Assembly: GCF_013374095.1 (NCBI RefSeq)
Contig: NZ_AP022672.1
Span: forward strand, 2,869,501-2,933,500
Reading direction: 5' to 3'
From: Sphingomonas sp. HMP6
GTDB taxonomy: Bacteria > Pseudomonadota > Alphaproteobacteria > Sphingomonadales > Sphingomonadaceae
Length of the DNA stretch: 64,000 bases
Shown: piece after piece, positions 1-7,843 of the stretch
How the letters are laid out: each line of letters begins with the position of its first letter
Numbering within the stretch: position 1 is the first letter of the stretch
Made by a program: the position numbers and the translations under genes
Notes under the pieces: generated by a model
What the model was told of the DNA's origin: nothing
Seen by the model: only the letters and a program-made list of their open reading frames with translations
The model's database searches: none

Positions 1-1527
1 CGGAATGCCGTATTCGAGCGCGTCGGGCAGGACGCGACGCGGCGGCTGGCGGCGAGCGTGTTCCGGCACCTCCACCAACTCTCGCTGCGCTTCCATCTCG
101 AACGCCGCACCGGCGCGGTGACCAAAGTGGTCGAACGTGGGACCAAGAGCATCGATACGATGCTCTATTTCATGCTCTTCAACATCGCGCCGACGGTGCT
201 GGAATTAGGGCTGGTGCTCAATATCTTCCGCTCCAGTTTCGGCTGGGGCCTGGTTGCGGCGACGGTCGCGATGGTCGTGGTCTATATCTGGTTCACGCGG
301 ATGGTGACCGATTGGCGCGCGGCCTTGCGCACGCGGATGAACGATCTGGATACCGGTGCTGTCAGCCATGCGGTCGATTCGCTGCTCAATTTCGAAACGG
401 TCAAATATTTCGGCGCGGAGGAGCGCGAGGGGAAGCGCTACGACGCGGCGATGCTGGCGTACGCCAATGCCGCGGTTACCTCCGAAAACTCGCTGGCATG
501 GCTCAACGTCGGGCAAGCGCTGATCACCAATCTGATGCTCGGCGGCGGGATGGCGTTCGTGGCGTATGGGTGGGGCCGGGGTGACTTCTCGGCGGGTGAC
601 GTGGTGTTCGTCTCGACGCTGTTGTCGCAATTGTTCCGCCCGCTCGATTTGCTCGGCATGGTCTATCGCACGATCCGGCAGGGCGTGATCGACATGGGGG
701 CGATGTTCGATTTGATCGATACGCCGTCGGAAGTGGTTGATGTGCCTGGCGCTGCCGCACTCACCGTGCCGAACGGGCATGTGCGCTTCGAAAACGTGCG
801 TTTCGGTTATGACCCCGGCATGCCGATCCTGAAGGGAATCGACCTCGACATCCCGGCGGGCAAGACGCTCGCCGTGGTCGGGCCATCGGGCGCGGGCAAG
901 TCGACACTCGCGCGGCTGCTGTACCGCTTCTACGATCTGACCGGCGGGCGTATTACCGTCGATGGGCAGGACATTTCGCAGGTGACGCAAGCGAGTTTGC
1001 GCGCCGCGATCGGCATCGTGCCGCAGGATACGGTGCTGTTCAACGACACGATCGGCTACAACATCGCTTATGGTCGCGAGGGCGCGGGGCGTGCGGAGAT
1101 CGAGAACGCCGCGCGCGGGGCCGCGATCGCTGGGTTCATCGAACGCCAACCGCAAGGATACGAGACGCGCGTCGGCGAACGCGGGTTGAAGCTGTCGGGC
1201 GGCGAGAAGCAGCGCGTCGCGATTGCGCGGACGCTGCTCAAGAACCCGCCGGTGCTGATCCTCGACGAGGCGACCAGCGCGCTCGACAGCCGGACCGAGG
1301 GCGAGATCCTCGACACGCTGCAAGCGATCGAGCGCGGTCGCACCACGATCGTCATCGCGCATCGCTTGTCGACGGTGGTCCATGCCGATGAGATCGTCGT
1401 GCTCGAGGCGGGGCAAGTGGTCGAGCGCGGCAGCCACGCCGCGCTGCTGCGCAAGAATGGCCTCTATGCCGAGATGTGGAACCGTCAGGCGCAGGAGCGG
1501 GCGGAAGAGGCCGTGGCGGCGGAGTGA
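1..1527 (+). CDS. ABC exporter, Atm1/HMT1-like, permease fused to ATPase (5' end outside window)
   Basis: The reading frame is open from base 1, so the gene starts upstream; 509 codons are visible. The first ~230 residues are a hydrophobic six-helix-type permease region, followed by one nucleotide-binding domain with Walker A (GPSGAGKS), the signature LSGGEKQR, Walker B (LILDEATSALD) and the switch His in IAHRLST. The order TMD then NBD in one chain is that of half-size ABCB exporters, which act as homodimers in the inner membrane. The N-terminal part (RNAVFERVGQDATRRLA, then LHQLSLRFHLERRTGAVTKV) resembles the Atm1/ABCB7 group, known for export of glutathione-linked sulfur or metal compounds. 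The substrate is inferred from family only. A short gap separates it from the interrupted gene at 1582. Confidence 0.9.
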   Translation, partial: RNAVFERVGQDATRRLAASVFRHLHQLSLRFHLERRTGAVTKVVERGTKSIDTMLYFMLFNIAPTVLELGLVLNIFRSSFGWGLVAATVAMVVVYIWFTRMVTDWRAALRTRMNDLDTGAVSHAVDSLLNFETVKYFGAEEREGKRYDAAMLAYANAAVTSENSLAWLNVGQALITNLMLGGGMAFVAYGWGRGDFSAGDVVFVSTLLSQLFRPLDLLGMVYRTIRQGVIDMGAMFDLIDTPSEVVDVPGAAALTVPNGHVRFENVRFGYDPGMPILKGIDLDIPAGKTLAVVGPSGAGKSTLARLLYRFYDLTGGRITVDGQDISQVTQASLRAAIGIVPQDTVLFNDTIGYNIAYGREGAGRAEIENAARGAAIAGFIERQPQGYETRVGERGLKLSGGEKQRVAIARTLLKNPPVLILDEATSALDSRTEGEILDTLQAIERGRTTIVIAHRLSTVVHADEIVVLEAGQVVERGSHAALLRKNGLYAEMWNRQAQERAEEAVAAE

Positions 1528-1581
1528 GGTTAGCGTTGAGCGCCAAGGCTTAAAGCGCCCAGTTGCCGACATTCAGCGCGT

Positions 1582-1827
1582 GTGGAATACCAAGCTATGC
1601 AGGTCAGCCTCCACGAAGGTCCGACACTCGTCGGGACAGCCACAATTGAACACCTAGACCCGCCTATGGGTGTCGCGTTCGGCCCATTTGAGCCATCGGA
1701 GCACTACAGTCTCGATAGGCACGCAAATGTAATCGAAGGTGAATTTGTCGAGGATCGAGGAAGGGTCTTAACCGCCAGTGCAGATCGATATGGAGTTCTG
1801 AGAACCTGCACCGTTGCTTTAGCCTGA
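1582..1827 (+). pseudogene. 5' part of a small hypothetical gene interrupted by an IS1380-family element
   Basis: The first 80 codons (start MEYQAMQVSLHEGP) belong to an unrecognised small protein. The insertion sequence begins at 1823, within codon 81, and its own left-end bases supply the TGA at 1825-1827. Removing the IS and one copy of the TTAG duplication joins codon 80 in frame to 3464-3591 and gives a 122-aa protein. The family is not recognised; the sequence is acidic with several aromatic residues and looks soluble. Whether the truncated 81-aa product is stable is unknown. Confidence 0.7.
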
Positions 1828-3459
1828 TCTATTCACCGGCAGCGTTTCTCAGCCGATGGGTCAGCGCAGGCGTCGTGTAGCCGCAGGCAGGGCGCATGGG
1901 TCCCAAGCGCCTGTCTCATCGCGGGTTCACAGTTTGGGGCGGAGTTGATGGGCGGGGTTCGTTTGGCGGCCACTGCCGCATCGATCATGGTCCCGTGGTG
2001 CGCAAGTTGAGCGCGATGGATCGGAACAGCGCGGCATCGGGACAGGCGCTTGCGAAGGCGATGCGGATGCGGCTGGTGGTTTCGACGACGCGCGCGGCGA
2101 CCTTGAGCAGCCGCAGGCGGATGGTCGCGAACTCGGCGGTGCGGAGCGTGGCGGTTGCGGGCATAGCGTGCCGCACGGCCCACATCAGCCAGTAGGCGGC
2201 GGTGTGAAGGATGAGCCGCATCTGATTGGCGTTGGCCGAGCAGCAGGAGGTTCGGTCGCTCTTCAGCTGCGTTTTATGCAGCTTGATCAAGTTTTCCGCC
2301 TGGCCGCGGGCGCAGTAAAGCGTGTCATAGATCCGTTCAGCGCTGCCCTCGGCAAGCGAGGTGACAACGAGGCGGATGTCGAGGCCGAGGCTGCTCGCCT
2401 CGATGCGAGCAACGACGCGACGTTCGGTATTCCCCCAGGTTTTCGCAGCGTAGCGCGTCTCTGCGTAACGCCTTAGTTCGACCAGTCCCTGCAATGCCCG
2501 GTCGGTCGCGCAGGCATCGCCTTCCCGAACGATGACGGGATCGGCGTGGAGCGTGCGGTTGCCGGGCAGCCCGAAGATGTAGTCGATTCCGTTCGCCTCG
2601 CACCAGGCCATCGGCTCTGGCCGACCGTAATGACCATCGCCGCGCAGCGTGATCCGGGTATCGGGCCAGTGGCGACGGATACGTCGCACGAGCCGGCGAA
2701 CATGGCCGGCGACTTCCTTGCCCGACGGCGTTTTGCCGGTGCGCAGCAGCATCGCAACCGGCCGCCCGGTAGCGGTGTCGTAGACATGGATCGGCAGGAA
2801 GCAGCGCTCGCCGTAGTGGCCGTTCCAGAAAGAGAGCTGCTGCGCGCCGTGTACGACGTCGACGGTATCATCGATGTCGAGCGTCACCGCCGCAGGTGGC
2901 ACGGGGTAGCTCGCGCAATAAAGGTCGACCAGCGTACCGGTCAGACGGATCAACTCGCGCGTAGTCGGCGCGTTTTCCCACCGGCTCATCGTCGGCTGGC
3001 TGGCCAGCCCGAACGGATCACCCGGCAGTTTGCCGAGCGCCAGCTTGAACCCTGGATCATGCCGCAGGGCGTCGAGATCATTGGCGTCTTCATACCCACA
3101 CGAGATCGCGAGCATGCGGGCGCGCAAGATGTCGGCGACCCGGTGGATCACCCGACCCTGATCGCGCGGATCAGCGATGCAGGCGGCGAGCCGATCCGCG
3201 ATCCCCAACCGCCGCTCGGCCTGTGCGAGCAGTAGCACGCCGCCGTCCGACGTCAGCCGACCGCCGTCGAACGCGGCGGTGATTTTTCGACCACGAATGG
3301 CTGGGAAGGTGAAGGAGAACCCACTATCGTCGGCCATGGCGGTCGTGGCACTTTCTGTCTGGAGCAGAGGGATGGCGTAAGCACCCTTTCTCTACTCCAA
3401 ACCAAAGACTTAGACCACGATCGCCACCACCGATTATCGCTCCCGATGAATAATCCGGG
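1823..3459. mobile_element. IS1380-family insertion sequence, 1637 bp, with 4-bp target duplication
   Basis: The ends are imperfect inverted repeats: 1823-1844 (CCTGATCTATTCACCGGCAG and two more bases) against the complement of 3438-3459, matching at 16 of 22 positions. Both sides are flanked by TTAG (1819-1822 and 3460-3463), a direct target duplication of the size expected for IS1380. One transposase gene on the minus strand fills most of the element. The intact gene, recognisable ends and clean duplication suggest a fairly recent insertion that may still be active. Confidence 0.9.
1985..3337 (-). CDS. IS1380-family transposase
   Basis: A 450-aa DDE transposase of the usual IS1380 length. 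The N-terminus carries the family-typical stretch around TSDGGVLLLAQAERRLG, followed by QPTMSRWEN. The core has the acidic positions expected for the catalytic triad: LDIDDTVD, the RGDGHYG segment, and a downstream YCARGQAENLIK segment that supplies the glutamate. It catalyses cut-and-paste or copy-type movement of its own element. It is alone in the IS, in the orientation opposite to the gene it interrupts. Family assignment is from motif recognition. Confidence 0.92.
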   Translation of the reverse strand: MADDSGFSFTFPAIRGRKITAAFDGGRLTSDGGVLLLAQAERRLGIADRLAACIADPRDQGRVIHRVADILRARMLAISCGYEDANDLDALRHDPGFKLALGKLPGDPFGLASQPTMSRWENAPTTRELIRLTGTLVDLYCASYPVPPAAVTLDIDDTVDVVHGAQQLSFWNGHYGERCFLPIHVYDTATGRPVAMLLRTGKTPSGKEVAGHVRRLVRRIRRHWPDTRITLRGDGHYGRPEPMAWCEANGIDYIFGLPGNRTLHADPVIVREGDACATDRALQGLVELRRYAETRYAAKTWGNTERRVVARIEASSLGLDIRLVVTSLAEGSAERIYDTLYCARGQAENLIKLHKTQLKSDRTSCCSANANQMRLILHTAAYWLMWAVRHAMPATATLRTAEFATIRLRLLKVAARVVETTSRIRIAFASACPDAALFRSIALNLRTTGP

Positions 3460-3591
3460 TTAGGGGATTGGTCTAATCCTCCCTACATAGAACTCACCTT
3501 GTTCTTCAGCGACGGCAATGACTTTGCCGAGGTGTTCTCCACTCACGCGGATTACATAGCCTACTACCCTCATCTCGGAAACAGCAGCTAA
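3460..3591 (+). pseudogene. 3' part of the small gene interrupted by the IS1380-family element
   Basis: After the second TTAG copy, the frame continuing from codon 80 of the gene at 1582 stays open for 42 codons (including SDGNDFAEVFSTHADY and ending PHLGNSS) and stops at TAA 3589-3591. The fit of frame on both sides of the IS shows that the insertion, rather than mutation, broke the gene. It has no start codon of its own. Confidence 0.7.
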
Positions 3592-3628
3592 CCATCAATC
3601 CCTGCCGTCGCCGATACGAGGCTCGAAC

Positions 3629-3901
3629 CTATTTCAGCAATCCCCGATACTCCGGATGCTTCTCGATGAACGCCGCCACGAACGGGCATTGCGGGATCAC
3701 CTTCAACCCACGGTCGCGTGCCGAATCGAGCGCGGCGCGGATCAGTTTTGAGGCGACGCCGCGACCCTCCAGTGCCTTCGGGACGATCGTGTGGGTGAAG
3801 ACGATCGTGTCGCCTTCCATTTGATACGCCGCAACGGCGCGGTGGCGACCCATGGCGAGTTCGAATTCGGCCTCGGCCCTGTTGTCGGTTACGCGTTCCA
3901 T
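3629..3901 (-). CDS. Small GNAT-type N-acetyltransferase (YjdJ-like)
   Basis: A 90-aa single-domain protein. The acetyl-CoA binding segment is seen as EGRGVASKLIRAALDSARDRG, preceded by the beta strand IVFTHTIVPKALEG and followed by KVIPQCPFVAAFIEKHPEY. This arrangement is typical of the very short GNAT proteins related to YjdJ, whose substrates are mostly unknown. The start chosen is the ATG at 3899-3901, which matches the family's N-terminus; an in-frame TTG lies 36 bases upstream. It is divergent from recQ, with 44 bases between the starts, so the two may share a promoter region. Confidence 0.8.
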   Translation of the reverse strand: MERVTDNRAEAEFELAMGRHRAVAAYQMEGDTIVFTHTIVPKALEGRGVASKLIRAALDSARDRGLKVIPQCPFVAAFIEKHPEYRGLLK

Positions 3902-3945
3902 CGGCCGCGCTTGCATCCGGCAGGCCGCTTCGCGCAAGAGGGCGC

Positions 3946-5706
3946 GTGATCGATCCGCTTCCCATATTGCAATCCACCTTCGGCTTTCCCGGCTTTCGCG
4001 GGGTGCAGCAACAGGTCGTCGATCGGGTGTTGGCTGCCGAGAACACGCTCGCCGTCATGCCGACCGGCGCGGGCAAGTCGCTCTGCTACCAATTGCCCGC
4101 CGTATTGCTGCCGGGCACGTGCGTCGTGGTCTCGCCGCTGATCGCGCTGATGCATGATCAGTTGCGTGCCGCGACCGCGATCGGGATCAGCGCGGCCACG
4201 CTGACCTCGGTCGATACCGACCAGATGGAGACGATCGCGCGCTTCCGGCGGGGCGAACTCGATTTGCTCTACGTCGCGCCCGAACGCGCTTCGAGCCATA
4301 GTTTCCGAGACCTGTTGGGGCAAGCGCCACTCGCCTTGTTCGCGATCGACGAAGCGCATTGCGTGTCCGAATGGGGGCATGATTTCCGCCCCGATTACCG
4401 GCTGCTGCGCCCGTTGCTCGATGCGTTCCCGGGCGTCCCGCGCCTCGCGCTGACCGCGACTGCCGATGCCGTCACACGTGCCGACATTCTCGACCAGCTC
4501 GGCATTCCGCACGAGGGGATGATCGTCGCCGGGTTCGACCGGCCCAATATCCAGTACCGTATCAGCCCCAAGGACAACGCCACGCGCCAGATTGCCGATC
4601 TGATCGCGGAGACGCCCGGCGCCGGCATTGTCTATGTTCAGAGCCGCGCGGGCACCGAGAAGATGGCCGAGGCGCTCGCCAAAACCGGACGCCCGACGCG
4701 CGCCTATCATGCCGGGCTCGACCCGTCGGTCCGCGCGCGTAACCAGGCCGATTTCGTGGCGAGCGAAGACATGGTGATGTGCGCGACGGTCGCCTTCGGC
4801 ATGGGGATCGACAAGCCCGACGTGCGTTTCGTCGCCCATGCCGGGCTACCCAAATCGATCGAGGCCTATTATCAGGAAACCGGCCGCGCGGGCCGCGACG
4901 GCGATCCGGCGGTGGCGCATCTGTTCTGGGGTGCCGAGGATTTCGCGCGCGCGCGGCAACGCATCGGCGAGGTCGAACCCGCACGCCAGCCGGGCGAGCG
5001 GCAGCGGCTCCAGGCGCTCGGCGCGCTGGCCGAGACGGCGGGGTGCCGTCGGCGAATCCTGCTCAAGCATTTCGGCGACGATTCGCCCGAGAACTGCGGC
5101 AATTGCGACAATTGCCTCAACCCGCCGGCCAGCGTGGATGCGACGGAGGTGGCGAGGAAATTCCTCTCCGCCGTCTTTCGCACAGGCCAAAGCTTTGGTG
5201 CGGGCTATATCGAACAGGTCCTGATGGGCCAGTCGAGCGAGCGCAGCTTGATGAACGGGCATGAGGCGCTCGGGGTGTTTGGGATCGCCTCGTCGCCCGA
5301 AGAGGCGGCGTTGATCAAGCCCGTGGGTCGGGCGTTGCTGCTGCGCGATGCGCTGCGCGCGAACGATTTCGGCGGTCTGGAATTCGGCCCCGGTGCGCGC
5401 GGCATTTTGAAGGAGGGCGAGCGCGTCGACCTGATCGTCCCGCCCAAACGCGCGCGCCGTCGGCGGGGGGAAGCCGTTTCGAACCCGACCGGCGATCCGC
5501 TGTTCGAGGCGCTGCGCACCAAGCGCCGCGAGCTTGCGCTGGAGGCAAGCGTGCCGCCCTATGTGATCTTCCACGATTCGGTGCTGCGCGAAATGGCGAC
5601 GCTACGGCCGTCTTCGCTCGCGGCGATAGGGCGAATCACCGGCGTCGGTGCGCGCAAGCTGGAGGCCTATGGTGAGGCGTTTCTGGCGGTGGTGCGGCGG
5701 CACTGA
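3946..5706 (+). CDS. recQ: ATP-dependent DNA helicase RecQ
   Basis: A 586-aa RecQ-family 3'-5' helicase with a GTG start. Motif I is MPTGAGKSLCYQLPA (about residue 40), the DEAH box is FAIDEAHCVSEWGHDFRPDY, and motif VI is YYQETGRAGRDG. The zinc-binding cysteines appear as ENCGNCDNC, and a C-terminal HRDC-type region ends the protein (LAAIGRITGVGARKLEAYGE). The enzyme unwinds recombination intermediates and stalled forks and works with RecF-pathway proteins. Length and domain order are normal for the family. It is followed by a large inverted repeat rather than another gene. Confidence 0.95.
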   Translation: MIDPLPILQSTFGFPGFRGVQQQVVDRVLAAENTLAVMPTGAGKSLCYQLPAVLLPGTCVVVSPLIALMHDQLRAATAIGISAATLTSVDTDQMETIARFRRGELDLLYVAPERASSHSFRDLLGQAPLALFAIDEAHCVSEWGHDFRPDYRLLRPLLDAFPGVPRLALTATADAVTRADILDQLGIPHEGMIVAGFDRPNIQYRISPKDNATRQIADLIAETPGAGIVYVQSRAGTEKMAEALAKTGRPTRAYHAGLDPSVRARNQADFVASEDMVMCATVAFGMGIDKPDVRFVAHAGLPKSIEAYYQETGRAGRDGDPAVAHLFWGAEDFARARQRIGEVEPARQPGERQRLQALGALAETAGCRRRILLKHFGDDSPENCGNCDNCLNPPASVDATEVARKFLSAVFRTGQSFGAGYIEQVLMGQSSERSLMNGHEALGVFGIASSPEEAALIKPVGRALLLRDALRANDFGGLEFGPGARGILKEGERVDLIVPPKRARRRRGEAVSNPTGDPLFEALRTKRRELALEASVPPYVIFHDSVLREMATLRPSSLAAIGRITGVGARKLEAYGEAFLAVVRRH

Positions 5707-5724
5707 GCGTTTTTAGAAGAAGAA

Positions 5725-5882
5725 GGGTTCACGCGAAGGCGCGAAGAGAAGGAAGGGCGCGAAGTAAAGATCAGCACATCTGCGCGAAGCGCCTTTGGAT
5801 TCCGATCGTGATCGAACTGGCGTCGCCATGATGTGAATCGCGCTTCGCGCCCTTCCTTCTCTTCGCGCCTTCGCGTGAACCC
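5725..5882. repeat. Perfect 40-bp inverted repeat
   Basis: Bases 5725-5764 (GGGTTCACGCGAAGGCGCGA onward) are exactly complementary to 5843-5882, separated by a 78-base spacer. The arms are made of degenerate copies of a CGCGAAG motif. It lies between recQ and the DUF442 gene, and transcription could form a long hairpin. It resembles dispersed intergenic repeat elements of sphingomonads; no coding frame was found in it. Confidence 0.8.
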
Positions 5883-5949
5883 CTTTCTTCAGGCTTCGCC
5901 CGGAACCGCACGCTTGCGGCCCTAACCCACCGCAGCGTAAGACCCGCAC

Positions 5950-6396
5950 ATGACCATCCTCCGCACCATCGACGCGACCATTTCGGTTGCCCCGCAGATC
6001 GACCCTGACGACATGGCGGAGATCGCCGCGTCGGGCTTTACCGCGATCGTCAACAATCGCCCCGATGGCGAGGACTTCGGGCAGCCGAGCGGGGACGACA
6101 TCGCCGCTGCCGCGCACGCCGCGGGGCTGAGCTACACCGCGATTCCGATCACCCATACCGGCTTCTCGCACCCGCAAATCGATGCGATGGCGGCCGTACT
6201 CGCCGAAGCAAAAGGGCCGGTGCTCGCCTATTGCCGCTCGGGCACGCGCTCGTGCAACCTCTGGGCGCTGGCGGCGGTCAAGGCGGGGGCGCATCCCGAT
6301 GCCGCGATGGCGAAGGCGGCGGCGGCGGGGTATGACCTCACCGGCTTGCGGCCTTTGCTCGACGCCCTATCTACGCCAGCGTCTCCTGGGGCATGA
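5950..6396 (+). CDS. DUF442 / TIGR01244-type protein-phosphatase-like protein
   Basis: A 148-aa protein with the phosphatase-loop sequence AYCRSGTRSCNLW (Cys followed four residues later by Arg), preceded by the GFTAIVNNRPDGED strand-loop typical of the DUF442 (beta-lactamase hydrolase-like) family. In some bacteria this domain is fused to a sulfur dioxygenase and linked to sulfide handling; here it stands alone. The biochemical role is therefore uncertain. Its stop codon overlaps the next start (ATGA at 6393-6396), so it is co-translated with the small membrane protein that follows. Confidence 0.8.
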   Translation: MTILRTIDATISVAPQIDPDDMAEIAASGFTAIVNNRPDGEDFGQPSGDDIAAAAHAAGLSYTAIPITHTGFSHPQIDAMAAVLAEAKGPVLAYCRSGTRSCNLWALAAVKAGAHPDAAMAKAAAAGYDLTGLRPLLDALSTPASPGA

Positions 6397-6806
6397 ACTG
6401 GCTCGTTCTCGGCTATAGTCTGGCGGGCGTGCTGGGCCTTGCGCTGGTGGCGCGCTGGCTGCGGCTGGGCGAAAGCCGGATCGTGAGCGAGGCGCAGGCG
6501 CGCGAGACGGCCGAGCAGATGCTGGCGGGCTTCGTTGCGCACGGCGCGCTGCTTGGCACTGACGGCAATGCCGCCCTGGTGGCGGGAAACGGCGCAGTTG
6601 CGATCCTCAAGCGCCACGGTGCCAAAATCGCGGCGCGGCGGCTGATCGCGCCGCTCGGGTTGACCCAGGCGATCGAGGGGGTGCGAGTCGAGACCGGCGA
6701 GCGTTCGTTCGGCGGGGTCTTGCTCTTTGGCGTCGTGGCGGACGAGGTGCGCGCGCTGGAGGCGTCGGTCGGGCGCGCGTCAAACGTGGTCGTCACGCTC
6801 CATTGA
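6393..6806 (+). CDS. Hypothetical membrane-anchored protein
   Basis: A 137-aa protein with one N-terminal membrane segment (LVLGYSLAGVLGLALVARWL), then a cytoplasmic or periplasmic region rich in Ala, Val and Gly with no recognised motif. The ATGA overlap with the DUF442 gene argues for a shared transcript and translational coupling. I do not recognise the family. Confidence 0.65.
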   Translation: MNWLVLGYSLAGVLGLALVARWLRLGESRIVSEAQARETAEQMLAGFVAHGALLGTDGNAALVAGNGAVAILKRHGAKIAARRLIAPLGLTQAIEGVRVETGERSFGGVLLFGVVADEVRALEASVGRASNVVVTLH

Positions 6807-6856
6807 TCGCTGCGCCCATTGACATTGGGGCACTGACAGTCGTGTAAGTAGCGGCG

Positions 6857-7843
6857 ATGGTTTTGCCCGACCCCGTCCAATATGCCGTGCCCGGCTTCAT
6901 CCTGCTCGTGCTGGCGGAGATGGTCGTCGCGCGGATGCGCGACCGGAGCCGTTATGAGCCGCGCGATACGTTGACCTCGCTGATGCTCGGGTTGGGAAGC
7001 ACGGTGGCGGGCGCGCTGTCGGGGGCGGCGGTGTTCGCGCTGGCGATGTGGGTGTGGCAGTTCCGCGCGTTCGACATCGGTTACCAATGGTATTGGTTCG
7101 TCATCGCCTTCGTGATCGACGATCTGGCCTATTACGTCTTCCACCGTTCGGCGCACCGCGTGCGGTGGTTCTGGGCGAGCCATGTCATCCACCATTCGAG
7201 CCAGCATTATAACCTGTCGACCGCGCTGCGGCAGACCTGGACCGGCTTTTTCAGCATCGGTTTCCTGTTCCGCTTGCCGCTGTTCCTGATCGGCTTTCCC
7301 CCGGCCCTGGTGTTCTTCGTCGCGGGGATCAATCTGATCTACCAATTCTGGATCCACACCGAAGTGATCGATCGGATGCCGCGCTGGTTCGAGGCGGTGA
7401 TGAACACGCCGTCGCACCACCGCGCGCATCACGCGACCAATCCGCGCTATCTCGACAGCAATTATGCCGGCGTGTTCATCGTGTGGGACAAGATGTTCGG
7501 CACCTTCGTGCCCGAGCGCGACGATGATCGCCCGCGCTATGGGATCGTCAAGAATCTCGGCAGCTTCAACGTGCTGTGGGCGGCGTTCCACGAATGGATC
7601 GGCATCGCGCAGGATGTGTGGCGCGCGCCGGGGCTTCGTGCCAAGCTGGGCTATATGGTGATGCCGCCGGGGTGGAGCCACGATGGCAGCCGCGATACGT
7701 CGGAGACGATCAAGGCGCGCTGGCGTGCGACGGATAACTATCGACCGGCAACCGCCGGCGGGTCTGGAGAGACTGAATGGAAGAAGCCGATATCGTTGTC
7801 GTCGGGGGTGGATCCGGCGGGGCGGCCGCTGCCGGACGCCTGA
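6857..7843 (+). CDS. Sterol desaturase / fatty acid hydroxylase family protein
   Basis: A 328-aa integral membrane protein. The histidine boxes that bind the di-iron centre are visible: VFHRSAHRVRWFW, SHVIHHSSQHYN and NTPSHHRAHHATN. Several hydrophobic segments flank them, as in the family. Such enzymes use molecular oxygen to hydroxylate or desaturate lipid substrates; bacterial members act on carotenoids, hopanoids or alkylglycerols, and the substrate here is unknown. The last 22 codons overlap the start of the GMC oxidoreductase gene in another frame, so the two are probably on one mRNA. Confidence 0.88.
   Translation: MVLPDPVQYAVPGFILLVLAEMVVARMRDRSRYEPRDTLTSLMLGLGSTVAGALSGAAVFALAMWVWQFRAFDIGYQWYWFVIAFVIDDLAYYVFHRSAHRVRWFWASHVIHHSSQHYNLSTALRQTWTGFFSIGFLFRLPLFLIGFPPALVFFVAGINLIYQFWIHTEVIDRMPRWFEAVMNTPSHHRAHHATNPRYLDSNYAGVFIVWDKMFGTFVPERDDDRPRYGIVKNLGSFNVLWAAFHEWIGIAQDVWRAPGLRAKLGYMVMPPGWSHDGSRDTSETIKARWRATDNYRPATAGGSGETEWKKPISLSSGVDPAGRPLPDA

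Noticed and set aside
205..1572. Long minus-strand frame opposite the ABC exporter
   Set aside because: Shadow of a strongly supported plus-strand gene with Walker and signature motifs.
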